This document shows, one piece after another, positions 35,379 to 43,533 of a stretch of 64,000 nucleotides of DNA (the first letter of the stretch is position 1; each line of letters begins with the position of its first letter). The notes under the pieces are model-generated. The model saw nothing but the letters and a program-made list of their open reading frames with translations, was not told where the DNA came from and ran no database searches. Source of the DNA: Rickettsia endosymbiont of Ceutorhynchus obstrictus (GTDB lineage Bacteria > Pseudomonadota > Alphaproteobacteria > Rickettsiales > Rickettsiaceae); NCBI RefSeq assembly GCF_964026565.1, contig NZ_OZ032162.1, forward strand, positions 1,302,001 to 1,366,000, written 5' to 3'. A program made the translations under genes and the position numbers.

Positions 35379-35982
35379 ATTCTAACTTCAACTAAAGGAA
35401 TATTGCCCCATGACCCAACCGCGAAACTATCTATTGACAAGTCAAGCTGATCGGTATCGAATCTTACCGGCACGTCAAACTCAAAATCGGCGGTTATTTC
35501 TTCGTCATTTTTTGGTGCTAAATTAAAACTTACTCCACCGGTTGTAAAATCAATATTAAATCCTTGATTTATAGGCAAAGAATCTATATAGATTTTACAG
35601 AAATTATTATTTACCGGTTTATTTATAACTCTAGTATATTCATAATTGCCGCTTGAATAATGTTTAACTAGTTGAAACTCTTTTTGTTCACCATTACCTT
35701 TGCCTATTATTTGATGAACAGCTTTATAATCCGACCAATCTTTATAGCGAAAGCCTATTGCTCTGCCTCTTCTTGACCTAAAAAACGCTATTAGCTGCTG
35801 CCATTGTTCTTCCGTTTTTATACCGCTACTTATATCGTATCTAGCCCGTGCCTCCTGCCAGTTAATATTACGCTGCTCGTGTCCGCTAAAAGTCGTAACG
35901 ATGTCGGTTGAAAACATCGGTCCCCCTTCGAGCCGTAAGATATTTCCGGCGGAAACTGTATTTCAGCAAAAGGATTAATCAT
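35375..35982 (-). CDS. DUF2460 distal tail protein, probable frameshift (prophage 2)
   Basis: The RcGTA gp12 counterpart. The open frame starts at 35917 (MFSTDIV) and has 180 residues. In the other copy (8225-8833) the protein has 22 more residues. Those codons are present here up to the ATG at 35982, but one base is missing near 35920 (TCGGTCCCCC against TCGCTCCACCC), which breaks the frame. The protein either starts at the internal ATG or the prophage tail is defective. A sequencing error is possible. Confidence 0.8.
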
Positions 35983-36002
35983 ATTTTAAGAGTATAGAAT
36001 GC

Positions 36003-37769
36003 TTATAGGTTACGCTTACTTCTGGAAATTTGCCTTGCCATGTCGGCGGTAATTTGATTACGGCTTTGATTGAATGAGGCAATATCGGGCGTTTGAATAT
36101 TCATATTTACAACTATATTACCCCCACTTGCTCCGGCTGCTTCTAAATTGCTAAAAGGGACTATACTACCGATTGAATGCGGAATAAATAACTCCGGCTC
36201 GCCGCCGTCACCGACAATATGGGCTTTGCCTGGTTTTACAGTACCGCCTTTTGCAAAGAATCCACCAAATGTAGAGCCAAGCCCTGATAAAAAACCACTG
36301 GCATTGCCGCTTTTATTGTTACTACCAAATAATCCGCCTAACATTCCACCCTTGCTGCTTGTGCCTATTATATCCTCCTTCAGCGTCATTTTTAAAATAT
36401 CGCTTTGAAGTTCCTTAAAAAAATCACTGCAAGTTTCCTTTAAACTTTTAATATGACCGCCTGCACCAAAAGCAGCATCGGCGAAATTATCAATTAAACT
36501 ATTAGCTCCGTCTTTAGATTTTTCGCTGATTAAATCAAATACGCCTTTACTATGCTCGCCGAATTTATCAAGCTGCTCTTCACTTTGTTTTAAAGCTCTG
36601 TTATAGGTCTCTTGATCGATTAAACCTTGTTTTAGTAATTTATTTAGCTTCTCGATTTGAGCGTTATGTTTTTCAAGCGGTGTTCTGGTTTGCTCGAATA
36701 TTTGCCTAGCATCGCCTAACATTTCATTACTTTTGCTCATAACTGCTATTTCTTCTTTTTTAGGAAGATTTAATTTTAAAGTCTCTATTACCCTTGGGGA
36801 TTCAAGTGCTTTATTATGTTTCTCTGCTGCTTCCGTACTTTTATTAAACCATTTTGTTAAAGTCACAAGCCCTGCAACTGTACCGGTGATTGCTATAGCG
36901 GTTAAACCCAAAGGATTTGCCGTTAAAGCTATTGTAAAAGCTCTTACCGCTGCAGCAGTAGTTACAAACCATGCAGCTAATTTCAGCCCTAAAATCGTTG
37001 TAATAGCAGTTATAATAAAAGTAATTGCCGGATGACCTTCACGCACCGCTTCAAAAAAGCTCGTTACAAGCGGCAATATCGGCACTAAACAGGAGGTTAT
37101 CAGGCTTATCAGCACCGTCTGTAATTTATTTAGTTCGCTATTAAATTGTGCCATTGCGGTGCATTCTTCTTCAGATAAAGAAACGCCTAGTTTTTGTGCT
37201 TCTTCCCGCATTCGCTGAATTCCTACCGCTCCTTGCTCAAGAATCCCCGTTAAAGTGCTACTTTCAGAACCAAATAATTTAGCAGCAATAGTAGCTTTAT
37301 CTGTGCTATCTGTTAACCTTTCAAACTGCCCGGCTATTTTCTCTAATTGCTGATCAGGGCTTAGACTAGCAAGTTCCTTAGCTGACAAACCTAAGGCTTG
37401 CAAAGCTTGTTTTGCTTCACCGCTACCTTTTGCCGCTTCTGTAATTCTTGCAGACATAACAGTTAAGCCTGACGTCAGGCTATCAAACTCCACCCCGCAA
37501 TTACTAGCCACATATTTTAGTTCCGATAAGCTACGAGTCGACATATCAAGCTTTGCTGACAATTTGCCGATCTGCTCCCCGCTATCAATTATTTTCTTAA
37601 GTGCATGGGTACTAAAAGCCGCAGCAATAGCCGTGCCGATTCTACCGAAACCAAAACTAAGCTTATTTGTTAGTTCTTGTAGTTTTTTAAAGTTTTGCCT
37701 AATTCTGCCAAAAGCTTCCCTAGTTTTATCGATACCCCGGAACGTTACCCTGACTTCCTTGTTTGTCAC
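36003..37769 (-). CDS. Tail tape-measure protein (prophage 2)
   Basis: 588 residues with the same layout as 8970-10730: an N-terminal coil with RIRQNFKKLQELTNKL, a hydrophobic middle (AITFIITAITTILGLKLAAWF and onward, about 245-305), and the C-terminal lambda-tail motif FFAKGGTVKPGKAHIVGDGG. It starts at GTG overlapping the TGA of the frameshifted chaperone frame, which couples the two. The tail length set would be about 85-90 nm if the usual 0.15 nm per residue holds. Confidence 0.9.
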   Translation of the reverse strand: MTNKEVRVTFRGIDKTREAFGRIRQNFKKLQELTNKLSFGFGRIGTAIAAAFSTHALKKIIDSGEQIGKLSAKLDMSTRSLSELKYVASNCGVEFDSLTSGLTVMSARITEAAKGSGEAKQALQALGLSAKELASLSPDQQLEKIAGQFERLTDSTDKATIAAKLFGSESSTLTGILEQGAVGIQRMREEAQKLGVSLSEEECTAMAQFNSELNKLQTVLISLITSCLVPILPLVTSFFEAVREGHPAITFIITAITTILGLKLAAWFVTTAAAVRAFTIALTANPLGLTAIAITGTVAGLVTLTKWFNKSTEAAEKHNKALESPRVIETLKLNLPKKEEIAVMSKSNEMLGDARQIFEQTRTPLEKHNAQIEKLNKLLKQGLIDQETYNRALKQSEEQLDKFGEHSKGVFDLISEKSKDGANSLIDNFADAAFGAGGHIKSLKETCSDFFKELQSDILKMTLKEDIIGTSSKGGMLGGLFGSNNKSGNASGFLSGLGSTFGGFFAKGGTVKPGKAHIVGDGGEPELFIPHSIGSIVPFSNLEAAGASGGNIVVNMNIQTPDIASFNQSRNQITADMARQISRSKRNL

Positions 37770-37921
37770 TTCCTTAATTTATTCTGTTTTTCTTTTTTTA
37801 TCTTAAAATAAGCGAGCCAATAATTCCATTCATCTACTGTCATTTGCTGGATTTCCATAATTGTTTTATGTAGTAATTCCGCAAGTGCAAATTGGTTAAA
37901 TAACATTGGCTCGTTTATTAG
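37766..37921 (-). CDS. Tail assembly chaperone, -1 frame extension (prophage 2)
   Basis: A 51-codon frame entered by a -1 slip at A AAA AAC (37921-37927), immediately before the TAA of the upstream chaperone gene. It encodes LINEPMLFNQFALAELLHK and onward to KNKLRK, ending with a TGA that overlaps the tape-measure GTG. The Trp-rich DEWNYWLAYF recalls the second part of lambda-like tail chaperones. It could in principle start at the ATG at 37906, but the other prophage copy lacks that ATG. See also 10727-10882. Confidence 0.7.
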   Translation of the reverse strand, partial: LINEPMLFNQFALAELLHKTIMEIQQMTVDEWNYWLAYFKIKKEKQNKLRK

Positions 37922-38259
37922 TTTTTTTCCGACATCTCTAAATCGCTTTCACTCATAATATTATTAGCAATTCTGATTAAAACATCAGGGTCACAACTAC
38001 GCATTAATTCAGGCTTATCAGCTCTACTAAATAAGCAATTGCCTTCCTTATCTTTAGCTTTCATAATTAAAGCCTCAACCATCAACCCTAAATCATCCTC
38101 TTTAGCCATTTTGTATAAGCGATTCTTTTGAGCCAAAGTTAAAGGGGAACAGTAAATATATAGCGGATTATCCCCGTCCCCCCATTCCGGGACTTCAATT
38201 ATTTTGATTTCCTTAGCGTCAAAATGTGCTTTAACTCGATCTATAATTTTCTCTTGCAT
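37918..38259 (-). CDS. Tail assembly chaperone (G-like part, prophage 2)
   Basis: A 113-residue protein between the tail tube and tape-measure genes, the place of lambda gpG. It has the motif VPEWGDGDNPLYIYCSPLTLAQK seen in phage chaperones of the tail_assembly_chaperone type. It ends in SEKN with the slippery heptamer and a TAA TAA double stop. The longer frameshift product would be a 160-residue protein. The chaperone holds the tape-measure protein during tail assembly. Confidence 0.8.
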   Translation of the reverse strand: MQEKIIDRVKAHFDAKEIKIIEVPEWGDGDNPLYIYCSPLTLAQKNRLYKMAKEDDLGLMVEALIMKAKDKEGNCLFSRADKPELMRSCDPDVLIRIANNIMSESDLEMSEKN

Positions 38260-38273
38260 ATTAACCTTCAGTT

Positions 38274-38660
38274 TTAGTTAGTATTTTGTTTTAATTCGCC
38301 GTTACCTTGAAAGGTAAAAGAGCTTTCAACTAAGCCGTCAAATGATGCTTGCCTTGAAATGCCGGTAACAATTGCATTGCCGTTAAAATATTTGCCGTTA
38401 TTATCGCCTTCAGGATAAAGTCGTAATTCTACAGTATTGCCGATAACAAGTTTACCTTGCCCCTCTAAATCTTCCGTATCCCAAAACGCATCAATCGAAC
38501 CTGACCAGCTTTTAATAGTTGCTTGATTCTTCCGCCACTCCGTACCGATAACACTAGCATCCACAGTGTCGCAAACTTCTTCCAATGACCATGATTTTAC
38601 CTCCATAATTTGCTTTTCGCCTATTTTGACGATCCCTTCCGATCCTGCATGGGTTGACAT
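38274..38660 (-). CDS. Tail tube protein (prophage 2)
   Basis: 128 residues in the place of the major tail protein: the N-terminal STHAGSEGIVKIG, KSWSLEEVCDTVDASVIG and the turn-rich C-terminal half resemble phage tail tube proteins of the TIGR02126/phage_tail_2 kind. It would form the hexameric tube through which DNA passes. A strong ribosome site (GGAGGAAAAAG) lies upstream, which fits a highly made protein. Confidence 0.75.
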   Translation of the reverse strand: MSTHAGSEGIVKIGEKQIMEVKSWSLEEVCDTVDASVIGTEWRKNQATIKSWSGSIDAFWDTEDLEGQGKLVIGNTVELRLYPEGDNNGKYFNGNAIVTGISRQASFDGLVESSFTFQGNGELKQNTN

Positions 38661-38689
38661 TTTCTTTTTCCTCCTTTTTTAGTTAATTT

Positions 38690-39130
38690 TTATATAATAA
38701 TTTCCGGCTTGTCTTCCTTGGTTCTGTAACTCACTGAAAATGTCAATGTTGCAACCGCTACAGGCTGGTCACCATCAGAATTAATATTGATGTCGGTTGA
38801 CTGTAAGCGGTAATCTTTGCAGAGTTTTTTAAGGATAATGCTATTTGCAACTAACCGCTCAATTTCAGCCGCTATATTATCAACCGTTATATTAGCTTCT
38901 TTTGTTGCTTTGGCGTAGCACTCGACGATTATTTTAACTATTCGATCTTGTGAGCGTGGCGGCGTTATGGTGTTTGTCGTAACTTCTTCATTGATTGAAA
39001 AAACAATAATCCCAGGTAATGAAGTAAACTCCATTGTATAAAGTCTACTATCAAAAACCTTGTGACCGACTAAAGTTTTACCTTGCAACAACTCTATAAA
39101 TACTTGCCTTATTTTAGTTCTTGCATGCAT
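38690..39130 (-). CDS. Tail terminator/completion protein (prophage 2)
   Basis: 146 residues in the position of lambda gpU, between the head-tail adaptor and the tail tube gene. It has the N-terminal helix MHARTKIRQVFIELL and a C-terminal strand pattern ending VATLTFSVSYRTKEDKPE, typical of phage tail completion proteins (ring that caps the tail). It is 3 bases from the adaptor stop. The assignment is by order and general pattern. Confidence 0.65.
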   Translation of the reverse strand: MHARTKIRQVFIELLQGKTLVGHKVFDSRLYTMEFTSLPGIIVFSINEEVTTNTITPPRSQDRIVKIIVECYAKATKEANITVDNIAAEIERLVANSIILKKLCKDYRLQSTDININSDGDQPVAVATLTFSVSYRTKEDKPEIII

Positions 39131-39133
39131 GAT

Positions 39134-39442
39134 TTAGCTTTGCCTCTCAAGTAATAAACTAGCAAAGCCCGTGCCGTCGGGTTTGATTGCCACAATGCGA
39201 TAATTTCGGTTTCTTATAGTCAGCAGATCTCCATACTCAACTTCTACAATATCATCCTCAGCACATTCAAATATTGGCTTACTACTAGCAACTCCACTCA
39301 TGCCGCTATCAATATCAAAATACTCCTCTGCCATAATGCCCTTAATTACATAAGGCTCACCGAATGCCGGCGTTAAAACTGCATTTACGGCGAATCCTTG
39401 CTCAACATCTAAAAACTCGCTAAAATCTTCTTGAAATGCCAT
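39134..39442 (-). CDS. Head-tail adaptor (stopper) protein (prophage 2)
   Basis: 102 residues in the place of lambda gpFII: N-terminal helix FQEDFSEFLDVEQGF, then a small beta barrel with VEYGDLLTIRNRNYRIVAIKPDGTGFASLLLE, the typical end of phage head-tail joining proteins. It sits 5 bases after the capsid gene. The other prophage retains only a fusion of its front part with the chaperone end (10879-11127). Confidence 0.75.
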   Translation of the reverse strand: MAFQEDFSEFLDVEQGFAVNAVLTPAFGEPYVIKGIMAEEYFDIDSGMSGVASSKPIFECAEDDIVEVEYGDLLTIRNRNYRIVAIKPDGTGFASLLLERQS

Positions 39443-39447
39443 AAATG

Positions 39448-41370
39448 TTATTTCCTCGCCACGGCGAAAGATTCGGCATGTCTAATAGCGATGTCGATAT
39501 CTTGCATAAGCCTTATTCTTATGCCGCCGCTAGTACCTAAAGCGTATGGATCCACTAGTACGTCTAACACGCCCCATTGCCCAATAATTAGATCGGCGAA
39601 GTTACCGAATAATAAAGTATCTGCCGGCATTTGGTTAGTCGTGCCGACTCGGTAGCCGTTAAGATAGCCGAATCCTGCCGCCGCGCCTCGACTTTCCCAG
39701 ATAAATTGTGCCGTATTTTCAGCTTTTTCCGTTTGTTTTAGGTGACCGCGTAAGTTAGCGTTACATAAATAACCAAGCGTACCGATATCGGCATTTTTGG
39801 AGGCTAACGCGCTTTCTAAATCAACAATTTTATCCCAATCAATTTGCTCTTCATCGGCAATAGTTACTTTGTTTATATTGTGGTTCAGAATGCCCAAAGG
39901 CTCTGCTCCTAGCCCGTTTCCCATTATAGCTGCTCTATCAATCTCAAGTGCTATAGTCGTTGCTAAATCATCCCGCACTAAATTTTCAATATCGGGACTT
40001 GCTTGTAATATTAATTTGCGGCTGAAATCGGTATAAGCGGCAATGCTTTTAGGCGATAATGTTACTTGTCCGAATATTTGCTGCGAATGCTGTGGTGCCT
40101 GTCCTTCTGCTACCCAGAAAGCAGTTGCACCGCCCGTTTGTTTAGGTATTGCTATGTCGCCTTGTAAGCCGCTCATAACTTTTGCGCCCATTTGCTGCAC
40201 TAACATTTTGTTACGTAATAACTCGATAAAGTTACTGCTTAAATAGTCCGTACCTACTAAATAGCCACCGGCAATATTGGTTAGTTTTTGCAAATCTCTT
40301 TTTTCTAGCATTACGTCGAGCGGAATAAAAAAGCTAGCCGGTTCTCGCCCCACTCGTTTTGCTATTTCAGTTGAAGCGTCACGCTCTAACTCTGCGCCTT
40401 TCCAGTTGCCGGCAACTGCTGCTTTAATTGCTTTAAGTATTGAAAAACTACGGGCTTCCCGCTCACTCATACCGATTATTGTCCGGTCGGGTGAAGAGGT
40501 GGTGATAGTAATAGGGGCGGAGCTTAGATTTTCTAAAATCTTCTGCCTAAAAGCATCTAAACTTTTACCTTCACGGATAAATTCCATTGCAGCTGATTTC
40601 ATATTATGCTTATCACCTAAAGCTAATATTTCACTTATTCTAGCAGTTTCATTTTGTCTGACATCTTTGGTAATTTGTTCGGTATTAACATTATTTATTG
40701 TTCTTACTTCATTGATAAAATTATTTGCTGTATTTTCAGTAGTTATTTGTTCATCTGCCATTTTACTTCTTACTCCATATTTATAATTAATTGTTTTCTT
40801 TGGTTCTTTGTTATCTTGCTTTTCTTTAGCTCTACCAATGCCGACAGTCGGATCGGCAGGAATTGAAACAACTGATATCTCTAGAGGTTCCCAGGTCTTT
40901 ATTCTAAATACTGCCGCTTTACTGCCTTTTGCTTCTTTTTCTAAAATTATATCGGTTTGTAGATAGCGATATCCCACCGAAATATTACTCCTAATTCCGT
41001 CAAGCACATCCTGGTAAATGCTTTCAGCTAAGGCACTTTTACTAAAACGTACCTTTGCCCTAGCTTTGCCGTCACCTGTAAGCTCGGCTGCCTCAATGAC
41101 GCCGATTTGCTTAGTAGTATCGTGGTCAAGCAGTAGCGGCGCACTACCTGAATTAAGCCAATCTAACTGCACGCTTCCGTGTTTATGGTCAAGTATTTCA
41201 AGACCGTAAAATCGTTCTGCCGGTTCTTCACTAGAAAAAGTAATCCAAAATCGGCGATTCCTTGTTTCTTCGATATTAAGCACCGGCATATTAGCATAGC
41301 GCCTCTCAATTATCCCTCGAACATTTAAATTATTCATCTGTTTCATCATTTGTAATTTCTTGTCGGTCAT
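39448..41370 (-). CDS. Prohead protease fused to major capsid protein (prophage 2)
   Basis: A 640-residue protein. Residues 10-185 are a prohead protease domain (S78/ClpP-like): the YRYLQTDIILE and EPLEISVVSIPADP elements are clear and LLLDHDTTKQIG holds a His near the usual catalytic His. Residues 200-330 are a helical, charged linker that may act as scaffold. Residues 335-640 are an HK97-fold capsid protein (LVGTDYLSSNFIELLRNK, PKSIAAYTDFSRKLILQASPD, IMGNGLGAEPLGIL). The protease would free itself from the capsid part during maturation. The gene overlaps the portal gene by 41 bases. Confidence 0.85.
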   Translation of the reverse strand: MTDKKLQMMKQMNNLNVRGIIERRYANMPVLNIEETRNRRFWITFSSEEPAERFYGLEILDHKHGSVQLDWLNSGSAPLLLDHDTTKQIGVIEAAELTGDGKARAKVRFSKSALAESIYQDVLDGIRSNISVGYRYLQTDIILEKEAKGSKAAVFRIKTWEPLEISVVSIPADPTVGIGRAKEKQDNKEPKKTINYKYGVRSKMADEQITTENTANNFINEVRTINNVNTEQITKDVRQNETARISEILALGDKHNMKSAAMEFIREGKSLDAFRQKILENLSSAPITITTSSPDRTIIGMSEREARSFSILKAIKAAVAGNWKGAELERDASTEIAKRVGREPASFFIPLDVMLEKRDLQKLTNIAGGYLVGTDYLSSNFIELLRNKMLVQQMGAKVMSGLQGDIAIPKQTGGATAFWVAEGQAPQHSQQIFGQVTLSPKSIAAYTDFSRKLILQASPDIENLVRDDLATTIALEIDRAAIMGNGLGAEPLGILNHNINKVTIADEEQIDWDKIVDLESALASKNADIGTLGYLCNANLRGHLKQTEKAENTAQFIWESRGAAAGFGYLNGYRVGTTNQMPADTLLFGNFADLIIGQWGVLDVLVDPYALGTSGGIRIRLMQDIDIAIRHAESFAVARK

Positions 41371-42787
41371 TAGTTTCTTGCTCCTTATTTAAATTTAATC
41401 CGTATTTTTTAGCGAGTTCCTCTTCAAAAACTATTTGTTTAAATAGCTCTTCAATGTCTATTCCTTGATCGGCTACTATTTGGCTGCGGCTTCGAGTTTT
41501 TTGGTCTATTGCAATTTGATTAGCGTGATTGTCTTTTAACGGATCAACCCAAGCCCAGCCGCGAGGTCGCCATATCGGTTTGTTGTAACGATCAAATTCA
41601 CCTATCGAGATAGGGATTTTGTTGTTAGTAATCGCCATTAACAACCAGCTTTCAAATATCGGATTACAAAAATGTTCTATCAGCCAGTTTTGCAGCATTC
41701 GCCAGCTATCGCGATCTTCTAAACTACCGTGCCTGATTGATGAGAAATTGACATTTTCTAAATCATTTGCAAGGGTGGCGTAGGAAATATCAAGACCGCT
41801 AGCAATGCCTCTAAGTATTGACTTCTCAAAATCGGCAAAACTAGAAGTCGGATGGTTTGGATCGAATAATTTAACATCCATTCCCGAAGGTAATTGCTCA
41901 AAAATTCCCGGTTCTGCTTCCATTAGTTTATTGCCTCGCCCGTCATCACTACCTAAATAACCGCTGCCGTCCGGTGAGACGAAAAAACCCATTTTGGAAG
42001 CTCCGACCCTTGCCGCTACTAGCTCCGCCTCTTCATAACCTGCCAGCATACGAAGCCTTAACATTGCGCTATGCATCCAAGGCACGCCTCGACTTTGCGA
42101 AGGGCGATCGATTATAAAAGCGTGGATGATTTCACCGGCAGGGATTCGTTGATATTTTTTATTTTCTCTGCATTTAAATAGCTCGCCAGGATGTGAAGTA
42201 AGTAGATGATAAGCAACGGGGCGATTCCATTTGTTAAACTCAATACCCATTCTTATATAAGAGCCATCCGTTAGGGTTTTATTTAGCTCTTCGTCTAAAT
42301 GATCGGCTTCGATAAATTGCAGCGCAAAGCCAAACCCATTATCAAAACCTTTAACGAGCCGGATAATTACTTCGCCGTCTCTAGCTACGGATTCCAAAAA
42401 CAAACGCTGGCAATCAATCCAGGATAACCTGCCGTCGACGGTGCAATTATTTTTTTTACTCCAGCTTTCAAATTGCGCCATTATTTGGTTATTTATACCG
42501 CTTAAGAAATTGCCGCTATTGTCTACGGCTCTAACCTGTAAACGAATCCCGCTATTACCTATTACATTCGTTGAAGTGCGCTTTAAAAACCTGCGGGCAT
42601 AATCGTTATTAATACATAGCTCTCGTGACCTATTGCGCAGTAACCGCAAACTCTTATAAAGCTCGGCGTCGGCAGACAAACCGCTTGTTATCCAGTCACT
42701 AGTGAGCCTATTTATATTTGCGGCGCTATATTGGCGTTTTACCGGCGGTGGACGCTTGAATAGATTAAATAAATTGGGGAATTTCAT
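41330..42787 (-). CDS. Portal protein, lambda gpB family (prophage 2)
   Basis: 485 residues. It has the motifs of the lambda-type portal family: SRELCINNDYARRFLKRTSTNVIGNSGIRLQ, the RLVKGFDNGFGFALQFIEADHLD stretch, GEIIHAFIIDRPSQSRGVPWMHSA and the DISYATLANDLENVNFSSIRHG motif. It forms the 12-fold ring at the head vertex for packaging and tail attachment. It overlaps the capsid fusion gene. A palindromic repeat (42796-42960) separates it from the upstream gene. Confidence 0.9.
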   Translation of the reverse strand: MKFPNLFNLFKRPPPVKRQYSAANINRLTSDWITSGLSADAELYKSLRLLRNRSRELCINNDYARRFLKRTSTNVIGNSGIRLQVRAVDNSGNFLSGINNQIMAQFESWSKKNNCTVDGRLSWIDCQRLFLESVARDGEVIIRLVKGFDNGFGFALQFIEADHLDEELNKTLTDGSYIRMGIEFNKWNRPVAYHLLTSHPGELFKCRENKKYQRIPAGEIIHAFIIDRPSQSRGVPWMHSAMLRLRMLAGYEEAELVAARVGASKMGFFVSPDGSGYLGSDDGRGNKLMEAEPGIFEQLPSGMDVKLFDPNHPTSSFADFEKSILRGIASGLDISYATLANDLENVNFSSIRHGSLEDRDSWRMLQNWLIEHFCNPIFESWLLMAITNNKIPISIGEFDRYNKPIWRPRGWAWVDPLKDNHANQIAIDQKTRSRSQIVADQGIDIEELFKQIVFEEELAKKYGLNLNKEQETNDRQEITNDETDE

Positions 42788-42795
42788 ATTAAGTA

Positions 42796-42960
42796 AAAAT
42801 CGTCATAGCGAGGAGGCATTGTTGCGTGGATACCTGCAACGTCATTGCGAGCCGCTGCAAGCGGCGTGGCAATCCAGAAAATAATAAAATCCCTAGTATT
42901 CTTTACTATTTTTTCCTGGATTGCTTCGTCAAAACTACGTTTTTCCTCGCAATGACGATG
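42796..42960. repeat. Rickettsia-type palindromic repeats between phage genes
   Basis: Contains CGTCATTGCGAG and GTGGCAATCCAG on the left and the inverse pieces CTGGATTGC and CTCGCAATGACG on the right, plus a variant CGTCATAGCGAGG start. The same family occurs at 51701-51786 and 60539-60690. It lies within the phage late operon without breaking a gene. Confidence 0.75.
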
Positions 42961-42966
42961 GAATAT

Positions 42967-43524
42967 TTAAGGATTACCGAATCTAACTTTAATAAGGTTG
43001 CTACTGCTAAACCCTTTATTAAGCTGTTCTTCTTGTAAATTTCTAGCATATTCAGCTTTATAGATATCTCGCCATTTTAGTAACTCTGTCGGACTTAATC
43101 GTGATAGGCTTCTGCCGCTAATCGAGTAAGAAAGCTGATCTCGACTAGCTTTACCAAGAATCGTAGCCTCTAATGCATCGAGTACCTGTTTAACATGACT
43201 ACGACCGTCGTAAGAATCAAGCAAAGCTAGATTAGGCTTAATGACAAACTCGCCGTTTTCTAGCACATATTGCATTTCTTCTTTGATAATTCGTGACTGC
43301 CACCAATAAATAGCCGGTTTATATTTGCTAGTATCTTCAGAGCTTAAACGAATGATATAGTGGACTTCCCGGGCTTCCGCTTTAATTTCAAATCTATATT
43401 CAAAATTACGGAAGCAATAAATTAACTGCCAGCCGTCTTTAGGTGGATAATTAACTATTTCTTTCTGCCACTGCACAGTTTCACCGACTGTAAAGCTTGT
43501 AGGTTCAATATTTGCAATAGTCAT
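42967..43524 (-). CDS. gpW-like head completion protein (prophage 2, tentative)
   Basis: 185 residues between terminase and portal genes, the place of lambda gpW. The C-terminal part (VLDALEATILGKASRDQLSYSISGRSLSRLSPTELLKWRDIYK) has the pattern of gpW-type proteins (a helix, GK, GR, then a helix). The first 110 residues form a separate beta-rich domain (TVGETVQWQKEI, GWQLIYCFRNFEYRFEI) that lambda gpW lacks. It is probably involved in closing the filled head; this is by order and weak similarity. Confidence 0.65.
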   Translation of the reverse strand: MTIANIEPTSFTVGETVQWQKEIVNYPPKDGWQLIYCFRNFEYRFEIKAEAREVHYIIRLSSEDTSKYKPAIYWWQSRIIKEEMQYVLENGEFVIKPNLALLDSYDGRSHVKQVLDALEATILGKASRDQLSYSISGRSLSRLSPTELLKWRDIYKAEYARNLQEEQLNKGFSSSNLIKVRFGNP

Positions 43525-43533
43525 TTTATTTAT

